Position numbers and translations under genes: made by a program. The notes beneath the pieces were generated by a model, which worked only from the letters and a program-made list of their open reading frames with translations, was not told the origin of the DNA and did not search any database. Source: an uncultured Duncaniella sp. (GTDB taxonomy: Bacteria; Bacteroidota; Bacteroidia; Bacteroidales; Muribaculaceae). From it: DNA of 64,000 bases. This document shows, piece by piece, positions 7,741-16,745 of the stretch (the stretch's first letter is position 1; the number at the start of each line of letters is the position of its first letter). The DNA is taken from positions 1 through 64,000 of the forward strand of contig CAJUCI010000010.1 of assembly GCA_910584825.1 (NCBI GenBank), read 5' to 3'.

Positions 7741-9793
7741 GTCGTTTCGCGATGGAGCGGTGAAGGTCGGCCTGTTCGGAATCGCCCGTGGCATCATATA
7801 TGTCGGCAAGAATTGTATGCAGTCGGCTTTGCAGCGGGCGCGGACACTCAATCTCCTCAATCAGGTCAAGGGCCATGATGCAACGGTCAAGCGCGTTGTG
7901 CAGGTCGCCGGTCGACATGTAGCATCCTGCCATTGATACGATGATGTCGATGGCTGTAGGGTCGATGTCAAGAATTGACTTATAATCGGTTATAGCCTTG
8001 TCATAATCCTCAAGCATGGTGTGGGCCTTTGCACGTCCGCGCAGGGCGTCTTCCAAATCGGGCGACAGGGTGAGAGCCTTGTCATAGTTGGCTATGGCGG
8101 GTAGGGGCATCTCGTCCTGCAGACAGTCGTCGCCGAGCGATGTGTACTCGCGTGCCATGTCGGCGAAACGTTCACTGTCAGCCTTGATACGGTTTTCAAG
8201 TTCCTCGATGCGGTTGCTGAGACGTTTGACTATCGTAAGTTTTCTGCGGGCGAAGCGCATGAGCGAACGGTTGTCAAGGATGGAGCGGCTGCGTATTCCC
8301 TCAAAGAATTGGTCAAACGCCTCGTCGAGTCTGCCCTCGTCGGCGAGTTTGCGCGCCTTGTCATAGCAGCTGTCGGCTCGTGCCTTTTCAAGAGCGTCGT
8401 CGATGAGCGACTGGTCGTTGAACGAGCGCGAGAAGTGTGTGACCGAGGGGTTGACGAATATGTCACGGTCTGCTATGGTCGACGCGAGGGTCATGCCCTC
8501 GAGGCTGCGGCATCGCGAGAGGGCCACGTAGGTCTGACCTCCGGCAAAGGCTCCGTGTCCGAGGTCGATGATGGCATTGTTGAACGTAAGGCCCTGACTC
8601 TTGTGGACGGTGAGTGCCCATGCGAGCTTGACGGGGTATTGTGTGAAACTGCCCAGCTCCTCTTCGATAATCCGCTTGGTGGCGGGATTGAAGGTGTACT
8701 TCATGTTGCTCCAGATTTCAGGCTTGAGGCGGTGGGTTTCACCTGATTCGAGGGTTACTTCGAGCATGTCGGTTGCCACTGCCGACACTCGGCCGACTGT
8801 GCCGTTGACCCAGCGGTGGTCAGGGTCGTTTTTGATGAACACCACCTGTGCGCCCTCCTTGAGCGACAGTTCGAGGTCGGTCGGGAGCGAGTTTTCGGGA
8901 AAATCCCCCTTGATTGTGCCTAAGAATGTGAACACGGGTTTCTTTATGGCGTCAAGGTGGGCCTCGTTGATATGGTCGACCATATCACGACGTGTGGCAA
9001 GGGTCATGGTAAACTCCTTTGACCCACCCTTGGCCGCTTTGCCCGGGAGGGGTATCTGAGCCACGCGTGAGTTGAGCGTGGCTATATCCTGCTGTGTGGA
9101 TATGCCTGCACGTATGCGGTCAAGCAGAGCGATGAATTCGGCATCGTTCTGACGGTAGACCTTGCGCAGCTCTATAGGCACAATCTTTATCTCGGAAAAT
9201 GCTCGCGCCCCGAAGAAATAAAAGTTGCGGTAGTAGGGGCGCAGTATGTCACGCATGTCGCCCGTCACGACCGGCTCAAGCTGAAACACATCGCCCACGA
9301 GCAGAAGCTGCTTGCCGCCGAACGGCTGGCGCGAGTTGCGCGTGTAGAATCGGAGCAGCTTGTCGATAAAGTCAATTATATCGGCCCTTACCATCGAAAT
9401 TTCGTCGATGATGATAAGCTCGAGATTACGGATGAGTTTGATGAGCGATGAGGGATATTTCATGCGTTGCGCCAGGCAGTCGCGGGCAAAATCCGGGTCG
9501 TCGGGCGTGATTGGCTTGAATGGAATGCGAAAGAATGAGTGCAGCGTCTGACCTCCGGCATTGACCGCCGCTATGCCTGTCGGAGCAAGCACGACATATG
9601 GTTTCTGCGTATGGGCCGTGATGTAACGCAGAAACGTGGATTTACCTGTGCCGGCCTTACCTGTAAGGAAAACCGACTGACTGGTATATTGCAACAATTC
9701 CCAAGCCTTCTGAAACTCGGGATTGTCAAGGTCAATCACCTCCTCCACGTCATTTCGGCGTGAAGGAGGTGAGGAGGTCTTTTTGCGGGCCAT
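7730..9793 (-). CDS. PIF1-like superfamily 1 helicase with C-terminal TPR repeats
   Basis: Predicted ATP-dependent 5'-3' DNA helicase. Walker A is GKAGTGKS (residues 45-52), Walker B is IIIDEIS (Asp130, Glu131), and the late helicase motifs read TVHKSQGLTF and YVALSRCRSLEGM, as in PIF1/RecD2-type SF1B enzymes. After about residue 450 the sequence changes to helical repeats; from about 540 to 687 there are recognisable TPR units (AIANYDKALTLSPDLEDALR, AITDYKSILDIDPTAIDII). The TPRs suggest a protein partner. Genes of this architecture are common in Bacteroidetes and the physiological role is not known to me. It follows the outer membrane protein gene by 39 bases on the same strand. Confidence 0.88.
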   Translation of the reverse strand: MARKKTSSPPSRRNDVEEVIDLDNPEFQKAWELLQYTSQSVFLTGKAGTGKSTFLRYITAHTQKPYVVLAPTGIAAVNAGGQTLHSFFRIPFKPITPDDPDFARDCLAQRMKYPSSLIKLIRNLELIIIDEISMVRADIIDFIDKLLRFYTRNSRQPFGGKQLLLVGDVFQLEPVVTGDMRDILRPYYRNFYFFGARAFSEIKIVPIELRKVYRQNDAEFIALLDRIRAGISTQQDIATLNSRVAQIPLPGKAAKGGSKEFTMTLATRRDMVDHINEAHLDAIKKPVFTFLGTIKGDFPENSLPTDLELSLKEGAQVVFIKNDPDHRWVNGTVGRVSAVATDMLEVTLESGETHRLKPEIWSNMKYTFNPATKRIIEEELGSFTQYPVKLAWALTVHKSQGLTFNNAIIDLGHGAFAGGQTYVALSRCRSLEGMTLASTIADRDIFVNPSVTHFSRSFNDQSLIDDALEKARADSCYDKARKLADEGRLDEAFDQFFEGIRSRSILDNRSLMRFARRKLTIVKRLSNRIEELENRIKADSERFADMAREYTSLGDDCLQDEMPLPAIANYDKALTLSPDLEDALRGRAKAHTMLEDYDKAITDYKSILDIDPTAIDIIVSMAGCYMSTGDLHNALDRCIMALDLIEEIECPRPLQSRLHTILADIYDATGDSEQADLHRSIAKRLRK

Positions 9794-9832
9794 TAATCGT
9801 GAGAGATATGGTGCTTTTGAGGGGTAATTCTA

Positions 9833-11503
9833 TTAGAAACGCACTCCGAGAGTGAGCACTACCTGGCTGTTGTTGTTGGTAATCTCAGCCTTGGGAGCCT
9901 GCACGAGATAGTGGGGCTCGGCGTTCTCGTTATAGTCGGTGAATGCGTGATAGTCGCTCTTGCGGTGACGGTAGACGTAGGCAAGGTCGGCATAGAAATT
10001 CTTGTACTTGTATCCGAGGCCGCAGGTCACATAGTTGGTGGTGCGGTCAAGGGTATAGGCGGGCTGGGTCTCGAAGTCATTGGCACCGGCTGTGTAGACA
10101 TAGGTGGCGTTAGAGCCGCTGGGGTCGAGAAGTTCGCTCTTGACCGGGCTTGACTCGTAGCTGTATCCGGCACGGACGCTGAACTGAGGGGTCACGCGGT
10201 ATTCAGCACCGAGGCGGAGGATGTTGACTGACTGATAGTAGGTCTTGACATCGTCATTCTCGTTGGCGTAGTTGTAACCGTCCCAGTCCTTGAGCTTCAT
10301 ATCGCCATAGGCACGATACTCGTAGTCGGCACTGATGATGGCACGTCCGCCGAGCACACCTGCCGCACCCACCATGAATCGCCAGGGTGACTGGAGTTTC
10401 CAGTCAAATTCGCTGAGGTCGGTGCTGTATGAGCCTGTGTTGCCTTCGCCGTTGGGATAGTTGGGCGAGGTGTAGGAGAAATCGGTGAAGCCCTGACCCT
10501 CATACGAGAGGTTGTAATATGTGGGGGTGTGGATAGCCACGCCGATACGGAACTCGTTGACGGGCTTGACGATGACACCGGCCTTGAAGTTGAAGCCGCT
10601 GCCCCATATGTGGCGGTAGTTGGTGAGGTTGAAATACTGGGTGTTGCCGTTGGTGTAGGAGTCGGCTGAGTAGTCGGCTACAAATCCTTCAGAGACTGAC
10701 TCATTATAATATGTGTACTGCTTGAAATCGAGGTCGGTGATGCCGAAGCCTACGCCCCAGTAGAGGACATTCATCACATTGCCGCCGAAATTGATTGAAT
10801 ATTCGTCGACATGGCCTTTCTCCTCCACATCATATACTCCGAATGCGCGTGAACCGGCTATGCCTTTGTCGGGGTCGGCATATTCATAGAGGCCGACATA
10901 GCTGTTGGCACCCGGGGCCGTTGGGTTGATTGCATATGAGTTGTACAGGAGGATGCTTGACCACGGAGCCGACGACTCGTAATAGGGGTTATACTTGTCG
11001 TTCTCGGCAAGAGTACCCGAAGTGAATCCGTCAGCGTTGGTGAAGTCGGCCACAAGATTGGAGTAGGAGGTGCCGAGGTCGCCGAGAATGCCGCCGTAAT
11101 GGCGGTTGAAGGATGCCACTCGCGAATAGCTTACGCCCCAGTTGAAATAAGGCATGGTCTCATTGCCCGTGTTGACAGCTCCGATATATCCGAAGTTGTT
11201 GACGTTGAATTTCGTCTGCTTCAGTACGTCGGAAGCCTGACCTGTCACCGTAGACTTGGCTGACTGCGGCTCGAGGTCGAGTGTCAGCGACACGTCGCTG
11301 CTGCGATACACGCCTATACCGCCGGGGTTCTGATTGAGCGTAGATATGTCACCGCCGAGAGCTGTGAACGCTCCGCCCATTGACATAAAACGTGCCGAGC
11401 CGCGCATGTCAAGTTGGGATACCGAATAGGCATTGACTGCCGACTGAGCCATGGCACCCGTAGGGAGTGCCAGGCTTAGGGCTATGAGTAGATTCCTGTT
11501 CAT
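9833..11503 (-). CDS. Outer membrane beta-barrel protein (OmpP1/FadL-like)
   Basis: Predicted outer membrane barrel of 556 aa. The ATG at 11503 gives a clear signal peptide (MNRNLLIALSLALPTGAMAQ); a TTG nine bases upstream was rejected. The mature N terminus (RGSARFMSMGGAFTALGGD, followed by STLNQNPGGIG) is the signature seen in Bacteroidota OmpP1/FadL/TodX-like and PorV-like barrels. The rest alternates aromatic and polar residues as expected for beta strands, and it ends VVLTLGVRF with a terminal Phe. It may carry hydrophobic substrates, but the substrate cannot be read from sequence. It sits between the Trp/Gly/Pro-rich protein and the helicase on the same strand. Confidence 0.82.
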   Translation of the reverse strand: MNRNLLIALSLALPTGAMAQSAVNAYSVSQLDMRGSARFMSMGGAFTALGGDISTLNQNPGGIGVYRSSDVSLTLDLEPQSAKSTVTGQASDVLKQTKFNVNNFGYIGAVNTGNETMPYFNWGVSYSRVASFNRHYGGILGDLGTSYSNLVADFTNADGFTSGTLAENDKYNPYYESSAPWSSILLYNSYAINPTAPGANSYVGLYEYADPDKGIAGSRAFGVYDVEEKGHVDEYSINFGGNVMNVLYWGVGFGITDLDFKQYTYYNESVSEGFVADYSADSYTNGNTQYFNLTNYRHIWGSGFNFKAGVIVKPVNEFRIGVAIHTPTYYNLSYEGQGFTDFSYTSPNYPNGEGNTGSYSTDLSEFDWKLQSPWRFMVGAAGVLGGRAIISADYEYRAYGDMKLKDWDGYNYANENDDVKTYYQSVNILRLGAEYRVTPQFSVRAGYSYESSPVKSELLDPSGSNATYVYTAGANDFETQPAYTLDRTTNYVTCGLGYKYKNFYADLAYVYRHRKSDYHAFTDYNENAEPHYLVQAPKAEITNNNSQVVLTLGVRF

Positions 11504-11582
11504 AAATGTCAAGTTGAAATTATGAGGTCGTTACGTTGTAACAACGTTTTAAATCGTAATAAAGTTGAGAGGGAATGCCGGA

Positions 11583-12698
11583 TTAATGACGTCCGCGACC
11601 GCCTCCGCTCGAACGGCCACCGCCGCTTGAGCGACCGCCACCGAACGAACCTCCGCCTGTGCCCCATGAGCTTCCGCCACGTGAGCTTCCGCCCTGGTTG
11701 TAAGAGCCGCCATAGCCTGTGCCACGGCCGCCATTGGTGTTAGTCGGACGGTTGTATGAGCCGTTATTGGTGTTGTTGGGACGTGAAGTGGTTGTGCCCG
11801 AGCCGCGGTTGGGACGGTTGTTGCCGTTGGACGTACCAAAGCCGGGACGTCCGCTTGTGCCTGTCGACGGGCTGTAGCCTCCGTTATGTATAGTGCCGGG
11901 ACGGCGTCCGTTGGTCACATTCTGATTGCCGAGACCGGGGCGTCCGCTTGTGCCCACAGGGCCTGTGGGACGGCGGTTGTACGACTGTCCGGGACGGCCT
12001 GCGGTAGGACGGTGGCCTCCATGCGAGGGACCCCAGCCCCATGACGGTCCCCAACCCCAGCCGGGTCCCCAGCCGTAGGACGGACCCCATGCAGGACCCC
12101 AGCCCCACGATGGACCCCAACCCCAGGACGGGCCCCAGCCCCACGACCAGTAGGGGTCATACCAGCTGTTCCAGTACCAGGGGGAGTTCCAACGCCAGTT
12201 GAAGCTCCAGTTCCAGTACGGGTCATACCAGCCGAACGAGGGGTAGAAATAATCATAGCCCCAATAGGCCGACGGGGTGTTGACATATATGTTCACGCGC
12301 TCCGGCTCCATATAATATATGTTGGCCAGTTCCTGGTCGCCCGAGCCGGACACAATCTCAGGATTGTAGAACTGCTCGATGCGGCGTGTGTAGGCAAAGT
12401 CGGTGGCTGTGGTGTCGTTGGTCAGGGAATCTGACGCGAAGATGCCGCGGCGGTTGTAGTCGTCGACGCTTATGGTGCGTGTGCCCTGCACATTGTATGT
12501 GTCGGCTGCCGGATACTCGGCCACGATTACAGTCGACGGGGTGGTGTAAGTCTTGGTGACTTTCTTTACAGTCTTGGGCTTGGATTTATCCTTTGATGCG
12601 TCATAATAGATGTCGTCGTCAAAGTAGGATTGGGCTGTGGCGGCCGATGCGACTGCCACGATTCCTGCCATTGTGAGAATTATACGCTTGATATTCAT
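11583..12698 (-). CDS. Secreted Trp/Gly/Pro-rich repeat protein
   Basis: A 371-aa exported protein of unknown function. Residues 1-23 form a signal peptide (ending ATAQ). Residues 24-150 are an ordinary charged domain. From about 150 to 235 the chain is dominated by Trp, Tyr, Gly and Pro: WYDPYWNWSFNWRWNSPWYW leads into tandem WGWGPSWGWGPS units. The last 130 residues are Gly/Arg/Asn/Ser-rich (RPGQSYNRRPTGP, then GGGRSSGGGRSSGGGRGRH). Low-complexity secreted proteins like this occur in Bacteroidota, but I cannot assign a role; structural, adhesive or envelope-associated functions are possible. The outer membrane barrel gene follows after 79 bases. Confidence 0.8.
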   Translation of the reverse strand: MNIKRIILTMAGIVAVASAATAQSYFDDDIYYDASKDKSKPKTVKKVTKTYTTPSTVIVAEYPAADTYNVQGTRTISVDDYNRRGIFASDSLTNDTTATDFAYTRRIEQFYNPEIVSGSGDQELANIYYMEPERVNIYVNTPSAYWGYDYFYPSFGWYDPYWNWSFNWRWNSPWYWNSWYDPYWSWGWGPSWGWGPSWGWGPAWGPSYGWGPGWGWGPSWGWGPSHGGHRPTAGRPGQSYNRRPTGPVGTSGRPGLGNQNVTNGRRPGTIHNGGYSPSTGTSGRPGFGTSNGNNRPNRGSGTTTSRPNNTNNGSYNRPTNTNGGRGTGYGGSYNQGGSSRGGSSWGTGGGSFGGGRSSGGGRSSGGGRGRH

Positions 12699-12818
12699 TG
12701 GTGGAGAAAGTAACTAATTATAAAACCTCTTAATTCTTAGACGTATTCCAAGGTAAAAGGTTTAACAAAAATAGCACTTTTTCTTGTCATTAACAATATA
12801 TATAGACCAAATTTTGAG

Positions 12819-12826
12819 TAATTTTG
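12819..12826 (+). promoter_or_regulatory. Candidate -7 box for dus
   Basis: TAATTTTG fits TAnnTTTG but ends only 8 bases before the chosen dus ATG. If used, the mRNA would be nearly leaderless. No -33 element is seen at normal spacing. Confidence 0.3.
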
Positions 12827-12834
12827 CCACTGAT

Positions 12835-13776
12835 ATGGAAGAAAAGAACAATCTTACGATATTTTGCGCCCCGATACAGGGGCTTACCGAGTTGCCCTGG
12901 AGGCATTTCCACAGGGAAATATATGGTGACGGCATCACGGCCTATTACACTCCGTTTCTGCGCGTTGAGCGCGGCGATGTGCGCCATCGTGACGTGCGCG
13001 ACCTGAAGTCGGAGCTGAACGGCAATGTGCCTCTGACTCCGCAGATTATCGTGCGTGACATGCGGGAGTTTGAGATGCTGTGCGACAAGGTGCGCGAGGC
13101 CGGATATGACCGTGCTGACATCAATATGGGCTGCCCCTTCCCGCCCCAGGTGCATCACGGACGCGGAGCCGGCATGATAGCCAATGTGGAGCTGTTGCAC
13201 GAGCTTGCCACGGCGATGGCCGAGAGGTATGCCGACATTAAATTCTCGGTCAAGATGCGTCTCGGCGTGAAGGACCCGGCTGAGTGGCGCGACTCGATTG
13301 AGGCCATCAATGCGTTGCCTCTGACGCATGTCACGGTGCATCCGCGCACGGCGTCGCAGCAATACAGCGGTGACCTGTATCTCGGCGAGTTTGCCCGACT
13401 GCTCAATAGCTCGACCCATCCTGTGATTTTCAACGGTGACATAACCGAGCCGAGGCATATTGACGAGACCCTCGAGCGTTTCCCCGGGATTGCCGGTGTA
13501 ATGATAGGTCGTGGCATGTTCTCGCGCCCCTCGATTGTGGCCGAATGGCGCAGTGGCGAAGAGTGGGACGAGAAGCGCAGACTCAATGCCGTTAAGCGTC
13601 TGCATGCATTAGTCTACGGGTATTACTGCGATACCCTAAGCGGTGACGCTCAGGTGCTTGGCAAAATCAAACCGTTCTGGGACTATATGATTCCATACAT
13701 CGACCGCAAGGCTTACAAGGGCATAAGAAAAGCGTCATCGCTCAGAAAATACGATGACGCTGTGGGGTTGATTTAA
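12835..13776 (+). CDS. dus: tRNA-dihydrouridine synthase family protein
   Basis: Flavoenzyme that reduces uridine to dihydrouridine in the tRNA D-loop. The start at 12835 (MEEKNN) is the only ATG before the first core strand IFCAPIQGLT; the frame is open further upstream but only with a TTG. The catalytic Cys lies in the signature NMGCPFPPQVHHGRGAG, and the FMN-binding barrel continues through FSVKMRLGV, THVTVHPRTASQQYSG and GVMIGRGMF. At 313 aa it is a normal Dus length; which positions (DusA/B/C-type) it modifies cannot be told. It converges on pgk, with the AATTAG repeats in between. Confidence 0.92.
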   Translation: MEEKNNLTIFCAPIQGLTELPWRHFHREIYGDGITAYYTPFLRVERGDVRHRDVRDLKSELNGNVPLTPQIIVRDMREFEMLCDKVREAGYDRADINMGCPFPPQVHHGRGAGMIANVELLHELATAMAERYADIKFSVKMRLGVKDPAEWRDSIEAINALPLTHVTVHPRTASQQYSGDLYLGEFARLLNSSTHPVIFNGDITEPRHIDETLERFPGIAGVMIGRGMFSRPSIVAEWRSGEEWDEKRRLNAVKRLHALVYGYYCDTLSGDAQVLGKIKPFWDYMIPYIDRKAYKGIRKASSLRKYDDAVGLI

Positions 13777-13890
13777 TTAGTAATTATCAATTAGTAATTA
13801 GTAATTAGTAATTAGTAATTAGCAATTAGTAATTAGCAATTCCATGAATCCATAAATTGCTAATTACTAATTGATAATTGCTAATTGAAT
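13777..13890. repeat. AATTAGTAATTAG repeat with a perfect 19-bp inverted repeat
   Basis: The gap between convergent dus and pgk is filled by repeats of AATTAGT/AATTAGC. Bases 13823-13841 and 13855-13873 are exact inverted copies (19 bp, 13-base loop), and less perfect pairing extends outside. It can form a long AT-rich cruciform or RNA hairpin and may act as a bidirectional terminator. The same vocabulary recurs downstream of cls at 40762-40826. Confidence 0.85.
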
Positions 13891-13891
13891 A

Positions 13892-15139
13892 TTAGCCGCG
13901 GATGGCTGCGATGCCGGGGAGCACCTTGCCCTCGATAGCCTCGAGGAGTGCGCCGCCGCCGGTTGATACGTAGCTTACCTTGTCGGCGAGACCGAACTTG
14001 TTGACGCAAGCTACTGAGTCACCGCCACCTACGAGTGAGAATGCACCGTTTTCGGTAGCCTCAACGATAGCGTCGGCGATAGCGCGTGAACCGGCTGTGA
14101 AGTTGTCAAACTCAAATACGCCTGCAGGGCCGTTCCAAAGGATGGTCTTGGCACCCTTGATGGCGTCGGCGAAAGCCTTGCGGGTTACAGGACCTGCGTC
14201 GAGGCCTTCCCACTCGGCGGGAATTTCCATGCATGAAACCACCATTGTGTTGGCGTCGTTGCTGAAGTCGTCAGCTGCAACACAGTCGGTGCCGAGCACG
14301 AGGTTTACGCCCTTTTCCTTGGCCTTCTTGATGATGTCGAGGGCGAGGTCGAGCTTGTCCTCCTCGCAGATTGACTTGCCTACATTGCCGCCGAGAGCCT
14401 TGGCAAAGGTGTATGTCATGCCGCCGCAGAGGATGAGGTTGTCAACCTTGTCCATGAGGTTCTCGATGATGCCGATTTTGGTCGAAACCTTCGAGCCGCC
14501 CATGATGGCGGTGAAAGGACGCTTGATGTCAGAGAGGATATTGTCAACGGCCTTGACCTCTTTCTCCATGAGGTAGCCGAGCATCTTGTGGTCAGCGTCG
14601 AAATAATCAGCGATAACGGCTGTCGAAGCGTGACGGCGGTGTGCGGTGCCGAATGCGTCGTTGACATAAACGTCAGCGTATGATGCGAGAGTCTTTGCAA
14701 ACTCTTTCTGCTTCTCCTTCATCTCCTTCTTGGCTGCGTCGTAAGCGGGGTCGGCCTTGTCGATGCCTACGGGCTTGCCCTCTTCCTCGGGGTGGAAACG
14801 GAGGTTCTCGAGCAGGAGCACTTCGCCGGGCTTGAGTGAAGCGGCGAGGTCGGAAGCCTTGGCGCAATCGTCGGCAAATTTCACCTCGGTGCCGAGATAT
14901 TTGGCTACGGTGTCCTTAATCTGGCTGAGCGACATCTTGGGGTTAACCTTGCCTTTGGGCTTGCCCATGTGGCTCATGATGATGAGGCTGCCGCCGTCGG
15001 CGAGAATCTTCTTGAGTGTGGGGAGCGCACCGCGGATACGGGTGTCGTCGGTGATGTTGCCGTTCTCGTCGAGGGGTACGTTGAAGTCAACGCGCACAAT
15101 GGCTTTCTTGCCGTTGAAATTGTACTGATCAATCGTCAT
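13892..15139 (-). CDS. pgk: Phosphoglycerate kinase
   Basis: Glycolytic enzyme transferring phosphate from 1,3-bisphosphoglycerate to ADP. The family signature is the N-terminal [20 protein letters not shown], followed by the substrate-binding [14 protein letters not shown] and the nucleotide-domain motifs [10 protein letters not shown] and [10 protein letters not shown]. The 415-aa length is standard. A -7-like TAAATTTG on the minus strand lies 38 bases before the ATG. It is downstream of nhaA on the same strand but probably has its own promoter. Confidence 0.97.
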   Translation of the reverse strand: MTIDQYNFNGKKAIVRVDFNVPLDENGNITDDTRIRGALPTLKKILADGGSLIIMSHMGKPKGKVNPKMSLSQIKDTVAKYLGTEVKFADDCAKASDLAASLKPGEVLLLENLRFHPEEEGKPVGIDKADPAYDAAKKEMKEKQKEFAKTLASYADVYVNDAFGTAHRRHASTAVIADYFDADHKMLGYLMEKEVKAVDNILSDIKRPFTAIMGGSKVSTKIGIIENLMDKVDNLILCGGMTYTFAKALGGNVGKSICEEDKLDLALDIIKKAKEKGVNLVLGTDCVAADDFSNDANTMVVSCMEIPAEWEGLDAGPVTRKAFADAIKGAKTILWNGPAGVFEFDNFTAGSRAIADAIVEATENGAFSLVGGGDSVACVNKFGLADKVSYVSTGGGALLEAIEGKVLPGIAAIRG

Positions 15140-15176
15140 TGATGTGAAATTTTATTGGGTTGTGTTTTTTCAACCG

Positions 15177-15184
15177 CAAATTTA
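15177..15184 (-). promoter_or_regulatory. Candidate -7 box for pgk
   Basis: On the minus strand this reads TAAATTTG, matching TAnnTTTG, 37 bases ahead of the pgk start. No TTG is found at the -33 distance. Confidence 0.45.
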
Positions 15185-15206
15185 ATGAAATTTTTCTTTA
15201 ATTGTG

Positions 15207-16640
15207 CTATAGCTCTTTCATTTTTTTATCATCGTGCTCTGTAACGGCCTTTGGCAGTGATATTCTCAGGAAAATATAGCCCCCGAGTCCGGCTATGAGC
15301 GAGCCGACGACTATACCGAGTTTGGCATCGTTGAGCATGGCCGCTCCCGAGGCGGTCGAGGCGTCAAACGTGAGCGAGGCGATGAAGAGAGAGACGGTGA
15401 AGCCGATGCCTCCGAGCAACGATACGGCACTCATCATGCGCCAGTTGGCTTGTTCGGGCATCGGTGCGAGGCCGAGCCTGACACTTGCCCACGAGAAGAG
15501 GAGTATGCCGGTGAATTTGCCTATGACAAGCGAGAGTAGTATGGCGAGGCTGATGCCGGTGACGACCGTGAGCGGGTTGATGTCGAGCAGGAAGATGCCC
15601 GCGTTGGCAAAGGCGAAGAGGGGGATGATGAGATAGTCGGTGAGCGGGTGCAGTTGGTCCTCCATGTCCTGAAGCGGCGAGATGACGCGGTCAGATGCGG
15701 TCTCAATCTGCTTGAGCCAGTCCATCTGCTCGTGGCTGAGGATGGTGCGGTGGTCGAGGTCGGCATCGTCATCCTCGCGGAAGTTGCGGATGTTCTCGCG
15801 GATGACACGTATGTATTTGTTGGGCGCGTAGACGGGCGTGGCCGGCACACATAGAGCGACGAGCACTCCTGCGATGGTCGGGTGGATGCCTGAGTTGAGC
15901 ACGAAGAACCATACGATGCCTCCGATGATGAAGTAGAACATCTTGGTCTGAATCTTCAGCACACCGCCACCGACGAGCAGCACGAGCAGTCCGATGGCCG
16001 CATAGCCTATGAAGGCCATGTCGATGTGCCCGGCATAGAAGGCGGCTATGACTATTATGCCGCCGATGTCGTCGACCACGGCGAGTGTTGTAAGGAATAT
16101 TTTCAGTGACGATGGTACCCGCGAGCCGAGCATGGCAATGATGCCGAGCGAGAAGGCTATGTCGGTGGCCATCGGGATGGCCGCTCCGTCGATATAGTCG
16201 GTGCCGCGTGCCATGAAGTAGTAAATCGACACGGGCACAATCATTCCGCCGATGGCTCCCATGATGGGGAGGAGTGCCTGACGGATTGAGGAGAGTTCGC
16301 CCACGAGCACCTCGCGCTTTATCTCGAGGCCGATATTGAAGAAGAATATCGCCATGAGGGCATCGTTTATGAACTGCAGCACGGTCATCGGATGGCCGGC
16401 ATGTGAGAATACGTTGAAATCGCCTACCTGAAGCCTCATCTCCTGACTCCAGAAGTCGTGATAAAGAGTGTTGACGCCGGGAATGTTGGCGATTACAAGG
16501 GCGAGGAGTGTTGCATACATCAGCACATTGCCGCCCGAAGCGTGGTGGGCAAGGGCTCGGCGTGCCGAGAAAAAGACGTTGCGCGCAAATGTCTCTTTCT
16601 CAGCCTCGCCTGTCCCGGGAGTTGAAACGTGATGAGTCAT
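15207..16640 (-). CDS. nhaA: Na+/H+ antiporter NhaA
   Basis: Inner-membrane electrogenic antiporter for sodium and pH homeostasis. The paired transport aspartates are in LAVVDDIGGIIVIA, and the conserved NIGLEIKREVLVGELSS and GGIGFTVSLFIASLTF blocks are present. Around twelve membrane segments are predicted. At 477 aa it is longer than E. coli NhaA (388): there is an N-terminal extension before the first helix and a roughly 70-residue charged cytoplasmic loop (IRENIRNFREDDDADLDHRT and onward), both typical of Bacteroidota NhaA. The last codons (KKMKEL) overlap a short AGCTCTTTCATTTTTT block that recurs upstream of rpoN. Confidence 0.96.
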   Translation of the reverse strand: MTHHVSTPGTGEAEKETFARNVFFSARRALAHHASGGNVLMYATLLALVIANIPGVNTLYHDFWSQEMRLQVGDFNVFSHAGHPMTVLQFINDALMAIFFFNIGLEIKREVLVGELSSIRQALLPIMGAIGGMIVPVSIYYFMARGTDYIDGAAIPMATDIAFSLGIIAMLGSRVPSSLKIFLTTLAVVDDIGGIIVIAAFYAGHIDMAFIGYAAIGLLVLLVGGGVLKIQTKMFYFIIGGIVWFFVLNSGIHPTIAGVLVALCVPATPVYAPNKYIRVIRENIRNFREDDDADLDHRTILSHEQMDWLKQIETASDRVISPLQDMEDQLHPLTDYLIIPLFAFANAGIFLLDINPLTVVTGISLAILLSLVIGKFTGILLFSWASVRLGLAPMPEQANWRMMSAVSLLGGIGFTVSLFIASLTFDASTASGAAMLNDAKLGIVVGSLIAGLGGYIFLRISLPKAVTEHDDKKMKEL

Positions 16641-16745
16641 ATGTTAAGGATAGTTTTTATAACCTTAACAATCCAACGTAGTCACGGGTTTATGCCGACG
16701 GTTACAGTTTCTGCTGTCGGCCCACATCCTTACTTTCCCGTCGGG

